Assembly: GCA_021399435.1 (NCBI GenBank)
Contig: JAJTUP010000024.1
Location: 1-64,000, forward strand
DNA length: 64,000 nt
Direction: 5' to 3'
Source of the DNA: Diaporthe sp. PMI_573
Lineage: Eukaryota; Ascomycota; Sordariomycetes; Diaporthales; Diaporthaceae
Shown: positions 1 to 10,916 of the stretch, in pieces
How positions within the stretch are numbered: the stretch's first letter is position 1
Layout: each line of letters opens with the position of its first letter
Position numbers and translations under genes: made by a program
Notes under the pieces: generated by a model
What the model was told of the DNA's origin: nothing
Database searches by the model: none
Seen by the model: the letters and a program-made list of their open reading frames with translations, nothing else

Positions 1-830
1 ATTTCGGCCAAATCTTGCGACATACTCGTCATTTCTATTTGTCATAGTGGACATTTTGACTTGAGAGAAATTTTCAATAGTGTGCTTCAGCTTAAAGAAA
101 TTAGAAGCAAGTAGATAGGTTAGGACCTACAATAAATGTATTTGAAGTCTATCCTCCTTATATAGAGTATGCTAAGAGCAGTTAGATATCGAGAGTCACC
201 TGAACTCGCGCCCACCATGGAACCGAGAACCCGGATTTAAGGCCAAACACGTCCCGGTCTTCGGATCGCAGGCAAATGATCTTCTCACTTGGTCCAGGAG
301 GTAAGACAGCAGGTCGGAATTGAGGGCGAAGAGAGGCATCCTCTCTGACGGGCGCTTCTCCTCACACCCATGGAACCAGGCTTCCATGTAGTCTCCGGAC
401 ATTGAAGTATTCGAAAGTAGTGGTGAGAGACTCTCGCTCCTCCAATTACCAAGCCCCTTATTTAAATGCCACAACGAGTGAAATAATTAATTGACTCAAC
501 CGATCTGCTCATGTTATATTAGCAGCCAATGTGTTGCCCATAATCCTATGTATATTTTCTGTTTCACACTTATCCCGGCCATGGTTTATCTTGATAGATG
601 CTTTTGATCTTTACCTTCTTAAACGTTCGAGAGAGACTAGGGAGGGGACTATTATCACGTGAGGCGATCTCCGAGATACCTCCTACACATCAGGAATCTA
701 GAAGCTACGCATACTATCCCTGCATTACAGTACTTTCAAATTGCTTTAGGCGAAATAAGGGGTTGTGGAAAAGAGCCCTTACAGGGAACCAGAGGGTGGA
801 GAAATAGACTTCCGACTAAAGTAGGCTTAG
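1..830. other. Gene-free left flank
   Basis: No supported gene. The open frames here are short, lack ATG starts or overlap one another, and none has a recognisable domain. The stretch is moderately AT-rich. It ends at the promoter of the transthyretin-like gene. Confidence 0.5.
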
Positions 831-832
831 GT

Positions 833-842
833 TATATATAAG
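833..842 (+). promoter_or_regulatory. TATA-like box
   Basis: An alternating TA run (TATATATAAG) lies about 66 nt upstream of the ATG at 908. It is followed by a C/A-rich leader typical of filamentous fungal 5' ends. The position and sequence suit a core promoter for the small gene downstream. Not experimentally supported. Confidence 0.45.
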
Positions 843-907
843 AACCTGGAGCTGGATTTTAGACTTGGTCTATTCTCCCAAAACATCAACTTCCACCATC
901 ATCAATA

Positions 908-1219
908 ATGGCACCTATCTGTTGCAGAGTTTTGAACGCTGCTGGGCATCCTATCCCGAATGTCACCGTTCGTTTAACAACACAATTTGAAGTAATAACG
1001 CAGCGTTTCGAGAACATTACATCTATAGAAGGCTGTATATCTCTTTGGCTTCCGTCGGGCATGGAGCATCCTCCTACACTGGAAGTTGATGCTATCCGGT
1101 ATTCCCGATTCTCCCTCACATTCTTTCCACGGCTGGGACTGCCGACAGTGTGGCCCCACATTGTATGTCCCCTTGCAGGCACCTTATGCGCTGTGGAAGG
1201 GTTACAAGGCTGTGTTTGA
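908..1219 (+). CDS. Transthyretin/HIUase-like domain protein
   Basis: A single-exon frame of 103 residues with a good fungal start context (CACCATCATCAATAATGG). The N-terminus has the transthyretin-fold pattern: a short first strand (CRVLNAAGHPIPNVTVRL), a loop with a Gly-Cys pair (IEGCISLWLP), then the strand leading to RFSLTFFP. In 5-hydroxyisourate hydrolase the first motif normally has His (C-H-V-L-D) and the chain ends in Tyr-Arg-Gly-Ser. Here the His is Arg and the YRGS end is absent, so the uricolytic activity is unlikely to be conserved. I infer a transthyretin-related fungal protein of unknown role, possibly truncated at the C-terminus. A MULE transposon begins 360 bp downstream. Confidence 0.5.
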   Translation: MAPICCRVLNAAGHPIPNVTVRLTTQFEVITQRFENITSIEGCISLWLPSGMEHPPTLEVDAIRYSRFSLTFFPRLGLPTVWPHIVCPLAGTLCAVEGLQGCV

Positions 1220-1570
1220 CAGATAGAATGTCCGTACACGAGGAATGGATGATGTGACTCATAATGGCCGCGCCGTCTCAGACTCTCTTTTCACTTCATT
1301 ACGGCCCCTAGAAATGGGACATTAATGGCTACCTCCAGGCTCAACGGTGATGCTATTGGCACTCAAACAAAATGATGGCGCGAGCTATTAGGGCAAAAGA
1401 GTAGAAGTAATATAAAACCTCACACCCACCGCTTGTGTCTGCTATGCTTAGCGAGTGCTACAAGATAGCTTCATCGACGTTGCCACCAAGCATTGCAAGA
1501 GCTCCTGTTTCGAGGAGACAGTATATATCCACCGAGAATACTATATAGTTCCCGCACCATCTTGTTTCCA
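1220..1570. other. Intergenic, no gene seen
   Basis: Short spacer between the transthyretin-like gene and the target duplication of the MULE element. It contains scattered stops in all frames and nothing recognisable. Confidence 0.5.
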
Positions 1571-1578
1571 AATATTTA

Positions 1579-1624
1579 GAATCCGGATATTCGCGCACCC
1601 AAAATCGGATGCCGCGCACCTTTT
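1579..1624 (+). repeat. Left TIR of MULE copy 1
   Basis: 46 bp, a perfect inverted match to 4610-4655. It is CpG-rich (GCGCACC, GCCGCGC). The related copy at 14697 has CA or TG at several of these CG positions. Confidence 0.93.
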
Positions 1625-1864
1625 GCTTAGTAAGCAGCGCTACAGCCAATCAGAGCCTTCTATTCAGCGTACTTCACCACCCAACATGGTGCGTTTTAGA
1701 GCCACGCGTATATAGTCTGCCAAACCTCCTCTACCTACCAACATTAACCCACCCACCCACCATCAACGCATCGTGATATTGATTAATTGCTTCGTGGAAT
1801 CAATCAATTCAGCATTAAAGACATACTCTAGCTAGTCAGATATCAAACCGGTAGCGTTGCGGCG

Positions 1865-4357
1865 ATGGCATACGTGCCTGATTATTCGGGTCTCGAGGCG
1901 CAATGGCTGACCGACTGTCACAATTGGAACACTAACATTACTGCCATAAATTGTCGCTAACCAGCACTTTCCAACCCTCCTGGCTTTCTGAAACTCTTTA
2001 ATGATGGATACGATACCTATGAGGACCTAAAGGCTGATTTAGACGAGGCCACGAGCGCTGCTGGTTGGCTAACGGTGTCCTATAGTATGAAGCCCAATAG
2101 GCGGATGTTGGCATGTACTTGCGGTGCCTAGCGACCCTTGACTGCCACGAAAAAAGACACTACTACGATAAAAGCTGGCTGTACATGGCGAGCAACGGCC
2201 TATATGATTAAATAGACGTCTGGCAAATGGCGGCTTGTGATCCAGGAAGGCCGATATACCTATTATGGTCCTCAAGAAGTCCCTGAAGCATAGCGTGGCT
2301 GGGCGAAGCTATCCGAAGTATATAACGAATTCCTTACCCGGGCGGCACGTGACCCAACAAACGCTACGCCGAAGCGACTTGAAACACTACTCTGTCAACA
2401 GTACCCTACGGTTCAGCTTAGACCGAATACCCTTAAGAACTGGCTACAGGGCTTTTGAAAAGACAAGCAGGGCATCTACACTCCGTCTCAAGCAAAGTTG
2501 GACTGGCTAGAGAAAAAGGGCTACTGGTACCGCTTTACTCAAGACGAGAAAGACAACATCACGGGCATCTTTTGGTGTAGCTAGTAGCAGATGGCGTGGC
2601 TTTGAGATCGACGTTTCTTGTACAGCATATTGCTTGATTGTATATACTCGACTAATAACAAGAAGATGCTGTACTTTTAAGGCACGGCGCTGACCCATAC
2701 GAAGAAGATTCTGCCGCTATTTCAAGGTGTCGTCGACAACGAGAGAGAGAGCGGCTTTAGGTGGCTTCTCGAGTAAGTCTACCTCCTGCTTTGCCATTGC
2801 GAAGCTGACGACCCGACCCTCTTCATCACCGACTACGATAACGCCCTGATTAATGCCCTCGAGACTGAATTCCCTTACGCACGGTACCAGCTGTGTGTCT
2901 TCCATATGAATATGAATGTTGTACTACACATTAAGAAGAAGTGGCGGAAGCCGGTGGGTTTGATGGCGGTAGAAGTAGACGACGATGAAGCCGAAGATGC
3001 CGAAGAAGAGGAGGAAGCTGCAGAAGCCGCGGAAGCCAGGCTTAATGTGCCGGCGAGAAATACGGCCACGATACCCAAAAAGGTTCTAGACGACGTTCCC
3101 TATACTCGACAGGCCCTATTTGACCTCCTTAAGTTTATGGAGTACTCTATAGATTGTGAGGTCTATAAGACGGTGTGGCAGCGCCTTTAAGAGAAGTTTT
3201 TAGACTAGACGGCCATTATAAACTACCTGAAGACCTACTATGTTGATGATGACGAAAAGATTGTCGCCAAATGGGCTGGCCACCAGACCTGCAAAACCCT
3301 CAACTTTGGCTTACGGACTACCTCCTCTACAGAGCGTATGCACCGGAAAATTAAGGTTTACTTGGGCCACGGGCTAGGGAATCTTCTCTACTTAGCCGAG
3401 GCTGTGCACAAGGCTATTGAGGATACTGCTAAGGAGCTTTGTCTCGAGGAAGCCCGCCAGAAGATACTTTTGCTTCAGAAGTTCAATGGGCAGAAGTGGC
3501 TAGGAAGGGTTTCTCACCAGGTATTGTGGCCGGCACTAGAGCTTCTCGCGAATGCTAGACAGCACGCTTTAAAGATGCTTCAAGAAAAAGCCCCACGAGG
3601 CTACTATACGGATTCAAGCTGCGACTGCCCTATCTACACTCAGTACGGCTTAATTTGTGCTAATTGAATGGCCGATAAAGAGGAAGCAGACCTTCCTCTC
3701 GAAAAGGCAGACGTTTACAAAGTTTACTGGCTTAACCGTGACCTCTCACTCGAAAACCCGCTTCTCACGGTCCTCTCGCCAAAGAAGGTCACGGCGACTA
3801 AGGGGAGACCTCGTGAGACAGCCACATTTTCAGCCGACGAGGAAGGCGTCTTTCAGAGCAGTACCAGCCGTGGGAAGGCCGTGATGGGCAAGAGGACGAC
3901 GTCAACGACGACCAGTCTGGGCAGTAAGGCTGGCGATAAAACGAGGGCGACGACGGCTTCAATTCAGCGCATTAACTCGGCCTTTGAGTACAATGACTCG
4001 ACCCTTCAGTCCCTGGATGAAGAGGACAGCCGTAGCGGCGGTGGCCAGCGAGAAGCCGTCCGGCGAGACCAGCAACTAGTGGCCGGGCTCACAAGGCAAA
4101 GCAACCGCCAGCCTCAGAAGCAAAGAGCCAAAGGCACGGCATCGCCGGCGGCTATACCCTCAAGTTCAAGGCCAACGGCTAAAAAGCAGCGGACGGGGGC
4201 ACAGAGGACTGTCAACCGGCTGCCATGCATAGACCTCACGGCTGGCGACGTCGATAGCGACGGCGGCAAGGGCACCGGCGCCGGCAAGGGCGCCAAGGAA
4301 ACACAGGACGAGATCGTCGCCATGATGCCCGGCTTTATTGACTTACTATTCGACTAG
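1865..4357 (+). pseudogene. MULE transposase, RIP-damaged
   Basis: The frame starts MAYVPDYSGLEAQW at 1865 and can be followed, with interruptions, to 4357. Recognisable parts are the MULE/DDE core with LFITDYDNALINAL around 2817-2860, then YQLCVFHMNMNVVL, an acidic insertion (about 2970-3030), the STERMHRK region near 3330, and a SWIM-like Cys cluster (CDCPIYTQYGLIC) just before a stop at 3665. A Ser/Lys-rich tail of about 230 residues follows. Many in-frame stops (TAG, TAA, TGA) sit where the sister copy has Gln, Trp or Arg, which fits CpA-to-TpA mutation on either strand. At least two stops are shared with the sister copy. It cannot make a functional protein. Confidence 0.85.
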
Positions 4358-4366
4358 ATAGGTCAC

Positions 4367-4480
4367 GTAGGCAACGATGTGGGCAACGTGGGCAACGTGG
4401 GCAACGTTTGGGTCTAATAGCGCTTAATTTGCTTAATTTGGGCAACGTTTGGCAACACTTGGGTCTAATAGCGCTTATTT
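4367..4480 (+). repeat. Subterminal repeats of MULE copy 1
   Basis: Short repeats of the type TGGGCAACG and GGGTCTAATAGCGCTTA occur several times between the end of the transposase frame and the right TIR. The same words occur in inverted order at 14860-15000 in copy 2. Clustered short subterminal repeats are common transposase-binding sites in DNA transposons. That role here is inferred. Confidence 0.6.
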
Positions 4481-4609
4481 GGTGCCCTTGAGTGTGTGGG
4501 AATAGTGGCATGCAGCGGCATGTTCGTCGGTGTAATCACGTTAACTATTTGTATGGCGAACCTATAGTGTTTTTAAATTCAGGTACAGGGGGCGGCATGA
4601 TTAGTCAGA

Positions 4610-4655
4610 AAAAGGTGCGCGGCATCCGATTTTGGGTGCGCGAATATCCGGATTC
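4610..4655 (-). repeat. Right TIR of MULE copy 1
   Basis: Reverse complement of 1579-1624 over all 46 bases. It is followed at once by the second copy of the 8-bp target duplication AATATTTA. Confidence 0.93.
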
Positions 4656-4849
4656 AATATTTATCCATCATGATGGCTGCCTCAAGGCCTGTGCAGTTCA
4701 TTAATTTCTCGGGTTTCAGCTCCTGCTCTTTGTGGCCGGTCCAAAAGTTCTCAGTCCGATGTAAACTACGAACACATCCCTCACCGTCATTTTCATGACG
4801 TTGTCCCACCTCATGTACGCCACCGCGACAAGTGCACATCCCTCTACTA

Positions 4850-6203
4850 CTAAGACCCGGCCGCATAGGCTCTCACCTGCATCTCATTTCTCAGCTGGCG
4901 CGTGGAAGACGACTCACTCCCAAATTCGTCGTCATCACATGGTCTCGAGAGTACTGTAGTCGAGATTGTCTTCTTGATCCCTTTGAGCGACTCCTCGACT
5001 GGCTCAGCTGACGGTTGCGCATGAACATAGGTAGCTGAAACGGCCGATCTGGCATGGAAAGGGGCTTTTGTGTTGATCCCGCTCTCCCGGACTGTGTTGT
5101 GTTTCGTATGTAGTTCGGTGCCAGCTCCAGAATACTCGTGATTGTGATTGGTCTCTTTAACGACTTTGACAATAAGATCGGCGATATTCATCTCGATATG
5201 AAGCTTGAGAAGGTAGACAAGTGGGTGAAATTGGACGTAGCTATGCTGAGTCAGGGTGATGTTCTCAAAGCATGTGGAGCTCAGACGTACACAAAGCCAT
5301 TAGGTAGCGACATGACCCCAATGAGTGTGATCTATTTCATCTCATTCAGCCACTTTGTGTTAAAGTTGAGTTGCTCGGAGGTTGACTTACATCTAGAGCC
5401 ATTGAGACTCCGACTATGAGGAGGTTGAACCTGAAAAGCGGCATGTACTTTGAAAGGCCATTGGCAATCAACTTGGCCCGGATCAGGTAGATGAAGTAGA
5501 AATTAAGGCCAGCATCAATGAAGAGGAAGATAACCTTCTCGATCCTGTCCCAGATGTCGTTTATCTTGATGAACTCTTGCGATATTTGCAGGTGTGCTGG
5601 GATCCAAATGCAAAACACGCTGATGTTGATTAGTCCCAGGATAGCAGCTACCGTCCATTTCAACCTTTCTGCCCGAGATCTGTTCATTATCAAAAGCGAA
5701 ATTCGGTTGATGATAATTTGCATCAGCACTTGAATCTATGGCTTTATAAGCCAACGAACTCCTCGCTCGGTGAGATAGATGAAACTTGCCTGAACTACCC
5801 AGGTGCAAACTTAAAATCTGCATTAGCAGAGCAACGCCAATAAACCCAAAGATGTGCACCTTACCGAGTATGAAGAAGAGCTGAAAACTGTATTGCAAGT
5901 TCAACTGCCTGTCTAGCTTCAAGAGACGCTGCTGTTCGCATACCTTGGTTTTAGGAATCCACGAAGAAATACCCAGGCAAGGACTCCCATTGTCATTGAC
6001 GAGAACCATTCCGCCCAGATCATCACAACATAGGGACGGATTCGATGGGATCTTTCCCATGACGATTTGCTCTGCCGAATTGCTTTGAAAGCAGAGAAAA
6101 GGCCACAGCCAATTGAGAATCCCCAAATGATGGTAGCAATAAGCAGGTCGTTTAAGTCTGGTGCAACCGCCTGATACCACGGCGGAATAAGGAACCCGGA
6201 CAT
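4850..6203 (-). CDS. Seven-helix fungal integral membrane protein
   Basis: Six exons are inferred: 6203-5944, 5887-5865, 5809-5790, 5735-5391, 5331-5291 and 5240-4850, giving 359 residues from a clear ATG. The frames close exactly. Seven hydrophobic segments can be counted, including LNDLLIATIIWGFSIG, VVMIWAEWFSSMTMG, FNLLIVGVSMALD and FHPLVYLLKLHIEMN, followed by a hydrophilic tail of about 100 residues with a Glu/Ser-rich end. The pattern matches a widespread but uncharacterised fungal family of plasma-membrane-like proteins that I know only by sequence. No biochemical role is assigned. Two of the exons are only 23 and 20 nt long. The third intron begins with GCAAGT, so it is a GC-AG intron. 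The gene appears intact despite the transposon 190 bp from its 3' end. Confidence 0.8.
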
Positions 6204-7194
6204 CGTGAAGAGATAAGGAGAAACGAAGTCCCTTATATGACGTGAAAAACCATGAATGAGGAACTTCTAATAGAGCTGTCGTCCCATTGGGAAAAGGAAA
6301 TGGTATCCGGACTGCCCATTTGAAGATATATGAAGATTTGGAATGAACGTATACTTGACGGGACTCCCCGCCACCCCATAGTTCTTCAGCCCCTTTCTCC
6401 CTTTCCAATGTTCCCATATTTGAGATCAACCTGACGTTACAGGAGAGCGGTGACAAGATTGTGGAGGAATTAGTCTTTTCCTAAATAGGCAGTGCTCATT
6501 GCCAAACTACTTCTTGTCGACTGAGCAAATTGAGACGTCATATTCCACCTGCAAATCCATCACTCCCAGAGGGCACTATTACCAGTGGTTTTAAGCCACA
6601 TAGTCTGGACATGACTCAACTTCGAAAGCGACTCAGACTTCGGACGCTCCTGTTGGACAGACATGTGTTCCGACGCACTTGGTCTCACCTTTGCATTGAC
6701 CTTCACATGCTAGTGGCGCAAGTATCACCAAAGACGGTTGGCGCCACGGCTGACAGACCACTGGCACAAACAGCGTGGCGCATGGCAAAGTCCGCGGAGA
6801 GCCTGGCGTTAAGTCTATTTAGCGCCACAAATGTTGATTAGTGTCTTTGCATGTTCGGTCGGTCTGAATCGTTAAATTACGGTCAGAACGGACTGTGATG
6901 GTAGACTCAAGTTTATTTCATCTAGCCTATCAAATCTCTTGGGATGGTATAGTGCAAAGGAACACACCCCCAGCAATAACGGCGCCGTGTCGCTCGCAAT
7001 GACTCGTGATTAACATTTCCAGACATGGTAAGCAAAATTCCAAGAGACCACATAATTTATCTACATCTCCTGGACTTCTCCTCAATACTAGATGAATTGC
7101 AGTGAGGCGGGCTGTGAAGAAGTTTTACACGTCAGAGGGGACACTATACCCCAGCAGATAAGAAGCCATCTCACGAGTCTTAAGGCCGCTGTAC
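6204..7194. other. Upstream region of the membrane protein, no gene seen
   Basis: It contains the promoter of the seven-helix gene and about 700 bp with only short, unsupported frames on both strands. Confidence 0.5.
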
Positions 7195-7600
7195 CTATGG
7201 TTGTGGTGTTAATAAGGATAGTGTGTGGATTACATATGAGGCAAAGAATCTGTTATGGTTGCCGTCCCCGCTGGTGAAGGGAAAGTCTGAACCATACAAC
7301 AGCTCGTCGCTAGGGACTCCTATCGTCTGCATCATGCCGCGCAACTGGCCCGGAAATATGGTGCCTGCCAGGTCGAAAAAGAAGCGCGAGTTCAGAACGG
7401 CGCGAACTTGGTCTTCCAACAGAGCGATGATACCATTGCTCCGGGGGAAAGGCACAAATGAACTGAAGATAGCGACACAAGAGAGCGCCGGCGGCATAGC
7501 GAATCAGATGAAGCCGCTGAGCGAGTGGATTCACAACATGGGATACGACTCCGGCCGCCAAATCCCGGACCTTGTTCATTAACGTGGTCACGGGTGGGGG
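7195..7600 (-). pseudogene. Amidohydrolase (ACMSD-like) C-terminal remnant
   Basis: On the minus strand the text SRFFFDLAGTIFPGQLRG, then ELLYGSDFPFT, is the C-terminal signature of amidohydrolase-2 decarboxylases/hydrolases: the F-D-L-A-G strand and the G-S-D-[FY]-P-F-T metal-Asp motif. Upstream, a His-containing stretch (VVSHVVNPLAQRL) is in a different frame, so at least one frameshift separates the parts. The N-terminal HxH half is missing. This is a decayed fragment. Which member of the superfamily it came from cannot be told. Confidence 0.6.
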
Positions 7601-9490
7601 ACCGGCGGGGCTGGGTGTCTGCTGCTGAAGGACGGATGAATCGAGACTGTAACCGCCGTAGGTCTTGAGCTCTAATCCTCAAACATGGAGCTTCGATGGC
7701 TGGAAGCCGTGCTGTCGGCACCAATGAGCCACAATGCATAATGCAAAATGCACAAATACGGATATCGTCCCCATGCAGCCGGCGAACAACTGAATTTACT
7801 AATTCCACTTTCACAAAATCTGACCTTGAAATATTCCTGCCATAGACCGAAATATAAATAAAGGGTAATTGTATGTTAGCCTGAGGCCGTTCCAACCATC
7901 AGACTAATCAGCACGATCTACCATTAGAAAGGGTTCTCAATAGTCAAGGTAATTGGTATGGGACCCGCGCCAGCACATAGTGGGGTGGGAGGAAATAGGT
8001 AAGAGACGAAAATTGCTTTGCCACGAGCTGCAAATGATCCGCAGGCCAAGTGGGTAGTAGGGAATTGACTTGCGGGACATCGACGCCCCCAGGATTAAGC
8101 GACTTTAGACGTCCTATATTCGGCCCTCCTGCCGCACCTGGCTCATGAATGAAGAGATTTGGCACCACCACAGCTGGCGTTAAGGATAGTGATTCCCAAG
8201 GTTGCGTCTCTTTGTTGTGCGACGAGACGGGATTGTCCTTGTCCTCGTCGTCAGCCTGATTCCTTTTCGTCTCTGCTAAGTCCGTTTGAATTGTGCAGCT
8301 ATCCACGTCATCTAGGCATCTAGGGTAATTCGGTAGACAGCAGCCTTTCCCAGCCATCAGCAGGTTACTTTCTTTGCTTGACTGTGGTCTGAATGGTGGT
8401 GTGTCGCCAACACGAAATCGAACCTCGCATTAGCGTACCTATTCGTGCTTGTGGTAGGCGCATAGGTGCCCTTTGACCGACCGAGGCCGTGCATTAGCGG
8501 CCAGAGCGCCAAGATAACGGCTTGCAATCCGGCTTGAGCTGTCGAAGCGAAGTGCCTATTCAAGCCATCTCCCTTCTTCCCCCCCCCCCACCCGGGGGGG
8601 AGGCTTTAAGTTGAGCTGACGGCGCGAAAACGCTCCGTGTAGTTTGTTGCCACAAGCTTGCCATCCGACTGCAGTGGCTGGCAAATGTGAGACTCGTGAT
8701 CCACAAAGGCTGTTCCCATACATCATTCCTCTATCAGTGGGGATCCCTTTGTGGTGCGCCTTTTCGTAAAAGCCAAGCGGCAAACTCTGCGTGCCAACTG
8801 GCAACACCACCTGCAGGCGGTTGCATTCCTCCAGGCGGCATTGTCCCTGATGGTGTTGGATCATCCGCCCCGATTTACCAGCTTACTTGTGGCAGCTTTG
8901 GCACGCCATTCGCCATTCGCTATCCACCATCCACTGTCCAACCTCGACCTCGGGTCCCTGAATCCGGCCGCGTCGCCTGAGTTGTGAAGGCAGGGCCTTC
9001 AGACAGGGGTGCTACGCACGGAGCGGATTTGACAAACGGGTCACAAATGGTCCGTGCACTGACGGATGCCTTGGTCGACATGCTACCTCAAACACTCGAG
9101 TACGGCGAGAATCGAGCCAGGAGCCCCCTCTCCGCCAATAACAATCTAACTTTTGTCCCTGGAGAACGTATCATCCATTCCAAGACTGTCAATTTTCCGG
9201 TTCATGTCCCGCCGAACTCTTGGGATGTTACATTGCTGGTCTGCCGCAAGGGATCCTCGAATATGGCTTTACTCCTACCAGCGCTGCACACAATTCAATT
9301 CAATCCAAGTCGACCCTTCAACTTGGATTGCCTTGAGCAGTAAAGCCCTGAATTGGCTTGAATTGGATTGGATTGAATGAATTGCAAGCTGAACAGGGGT
9401 CCAGGGCTTGGCAAGCAAAATTGCTAGCAGCGATCTCCTTCTCAGAGGCCGTTGCTGGTGCCTGACGGTACCTTATGTGGCTATATGGGG
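7601..9490. other. Gene-poor stretch
   Basis: The only frame with a true ATG of note is 8357-7944 on the minus strand (137 residues, MAGKGCCLPNYP start, Asp/Lys-rich middle). It has no recognisable domain and may be chance. A poly-C/G tract lies at 8580-8600. An AT-rich inverted repeat lies at 9291-9384 (listed separately). Confidence 0.4.
9291..9384. repeat. Imperfect inverted repeat near a hAT remnant
   Basis: CAATTCAATTCAATCCAAG at 9291-9309 is the near reverse complement of the repetitive TTGAATTGGATTGG-type stretch at 9357-9384. The repeat lies about 110 bp beyond the 3' end of the hAT remnant at 9492-10078, where a terminal inverted repeat would be expected. No 8-bp target duplication could be paired with it, so a link to the transposon is only suggested. 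Confidence 0.35.
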
Positions 9491-9491
9491 C

Positions 9492-10078
9492 TCATATCGG
9501 TACTGACACCCGTCCTTCGTCCTCTTTGCTACCTTGAACACTAAAGCAACAGCCCAAAGTTATACAAGAGCGTCGAAGCCAGTTCTTCAAGCATTGGACT
9601 GCCTCGAGTGTCGTCGGCCTCATTGATAGCCTCTGTGACGTCATCACGAGCTTCGCTTGACTAAAGGCACGCTCGCAGTCTGCTGCCATCGCTGGAATAG
9701 CAAAGATATCTAAAGCAAGTTGACTCAATCGCGGAAACAGGTTCTGCCGGTCACGCCACCATTGAATAGGATCCTCAACGTCCTGTTGGCCGAGCCGAAA
9801 ATACCTGTCAAGCTCGCCGCCGATATTAACCCGCTGTTGCTCTGACCTGCTTTTGACGAATTGAAGGAATCGATCCGGTTCCTTTTGCGTCCGGGGCTGT
9901 TGAGGTTGAATTGGCGACGGCGAAGCTGACGAGGCTGATGCAGGATACCATTTATCGAAGTAGGATTGGAGCCCTTGTTTGGCACCTTGCAACCACTGCA
10001 ACTGCTCCGGTGCTGCCCAATTCGCCTCGAGCCAAGTCAAATTCAATGTTGGATGTAAAATAACAGCAGCAGAAAATA
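9492..10078 (-). pseudogene. hAT transposase C-terminal remnant
   Basis: The frame opens without an ATG near 10078 (AAVILHPTLNLTWLEANW) and runs to a stop at 9492. It contains the hAT dimerisation domain: DPIQWWRDRQNLFPRLSQLA, then LDIFAIPAMAADCERAFSQA and LEAVQCLKNWLR. These correspond to the P-x-x-W-W, A-x-D-x-x-x-x-P-x-S-x-x-x-E-R-x-F-S and C-L-x-x-W blocks. The N-terminal BED finger and RNase-H core are absent, so this is a 5'-truncated relic. It belongs to a different hAT subfamily from the element at 13303-18855. Confidence 0.8.
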
Positions 10079-10916
10079 ACGGTGACTCTCCAAGCTTTTC
10101 CGCTAGTCCTGCTTAACCCGTACCTGACTCTCACGGCTTTGCCGTTCCACCAGGGCATGCCACTTAACTACACAAAACCTGTAGTTATCTGTATCTTTTG
10201 TCGTCTTCATAAGAGCAGTGGAGTTTCGAACAAAGGCTACTGGAACTGTCTTCCGGGGAGACTGCATGCATTGGGTATAGGTAAACAAGGATTTGACCAA
10301 AGGGTGGTGTGCCCAGTCTAGCATGTGCAGGATTTGCGTTGCAGTTCGACTGCCGTGATGCGGGTGCCAACATCTGATCGTCGATGCCTGCCTTTTTTCC
10401 TGCTTCGAATTGTGTTAATACGAAGCGCCGGCGCTGTCGGCAACGACGGAACTATGGCGTTCCTTTACGTTGGCGGTGTCCTACAACAGCATGAGGCCGG
10501 GCTTCTCCATGGCGTTGATCAGATTGTTCAGGTCTGCCGTGGTGCCGAAGAAGCCTGATATGCATAAGACGTGTTTTTTTTTATTATTATGATTAATTTC
10601 CCTGAGCGAAAAAATCTGCTGTACTTTAGTACTGCGGTATGTGCAATATACAAGGGTGTTGAACCCCCTGACATGGAGATTGGAATTACAATTTAAAAAC
10701 AGAGATATGAGCTCCTGTGACCGCTTGGGGGGGGGGGCCAGGAAAAATTCTTGGCGCAAGATAAACATTACAAAAGAAAGGTGGGACGGTAGGGGCTGGA
10801 TAAGCATTGTGGACACCTACTAAAAGGTAACAACCACGCTCCACCGTCTAGCCTTCAGAGAATCTGCGTCACAACGAGCAAACACGAAAACAAAGGATCC
10901 TGAAAGAGCAGGTAAA
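10079..10916. other. Intergenic, no gene seen
   Basis: Only short, overlapping frames. A poly-G run lies at about 10728-10737. The last 50 bases are the leader of the SET-domain gene. Confidence 0.45.

Larger units (their letters stand above)
1579..4655 (+). mobile_element. MULE-type DNA transposon (copy 1)
   Basis: A complete element of 3,077 bp. Both ends carry the same 46-bp perfect terminal inverted repeat, starting GAATCCGGATATTCGCGC. It is flanked by identical 8-bp direct repeats, AATATTTA, at 1571-1578 and 4656-4663, a target-site duplication of the size made by Mutator-like and hAT transposases. The interior encodes a MULE-domain transposase (1865-4357, broken by stops), which decides the class. 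A second, related element lies at 14697-17808 on the opposite strand. The perfect TIRs and target duplication mean the insertion is fairly recent, although the coding part is dead. Confidence 0.9.

Noticed and set aside
1865..4357. Stop codons read as Gln (alternative genetic code)
   Set aside because: Stops and Gln do alternate between the MULE copies, but Trp and Arg codons are affected too and all host genes use standard stops. Mutation by RIP explains the pattern.
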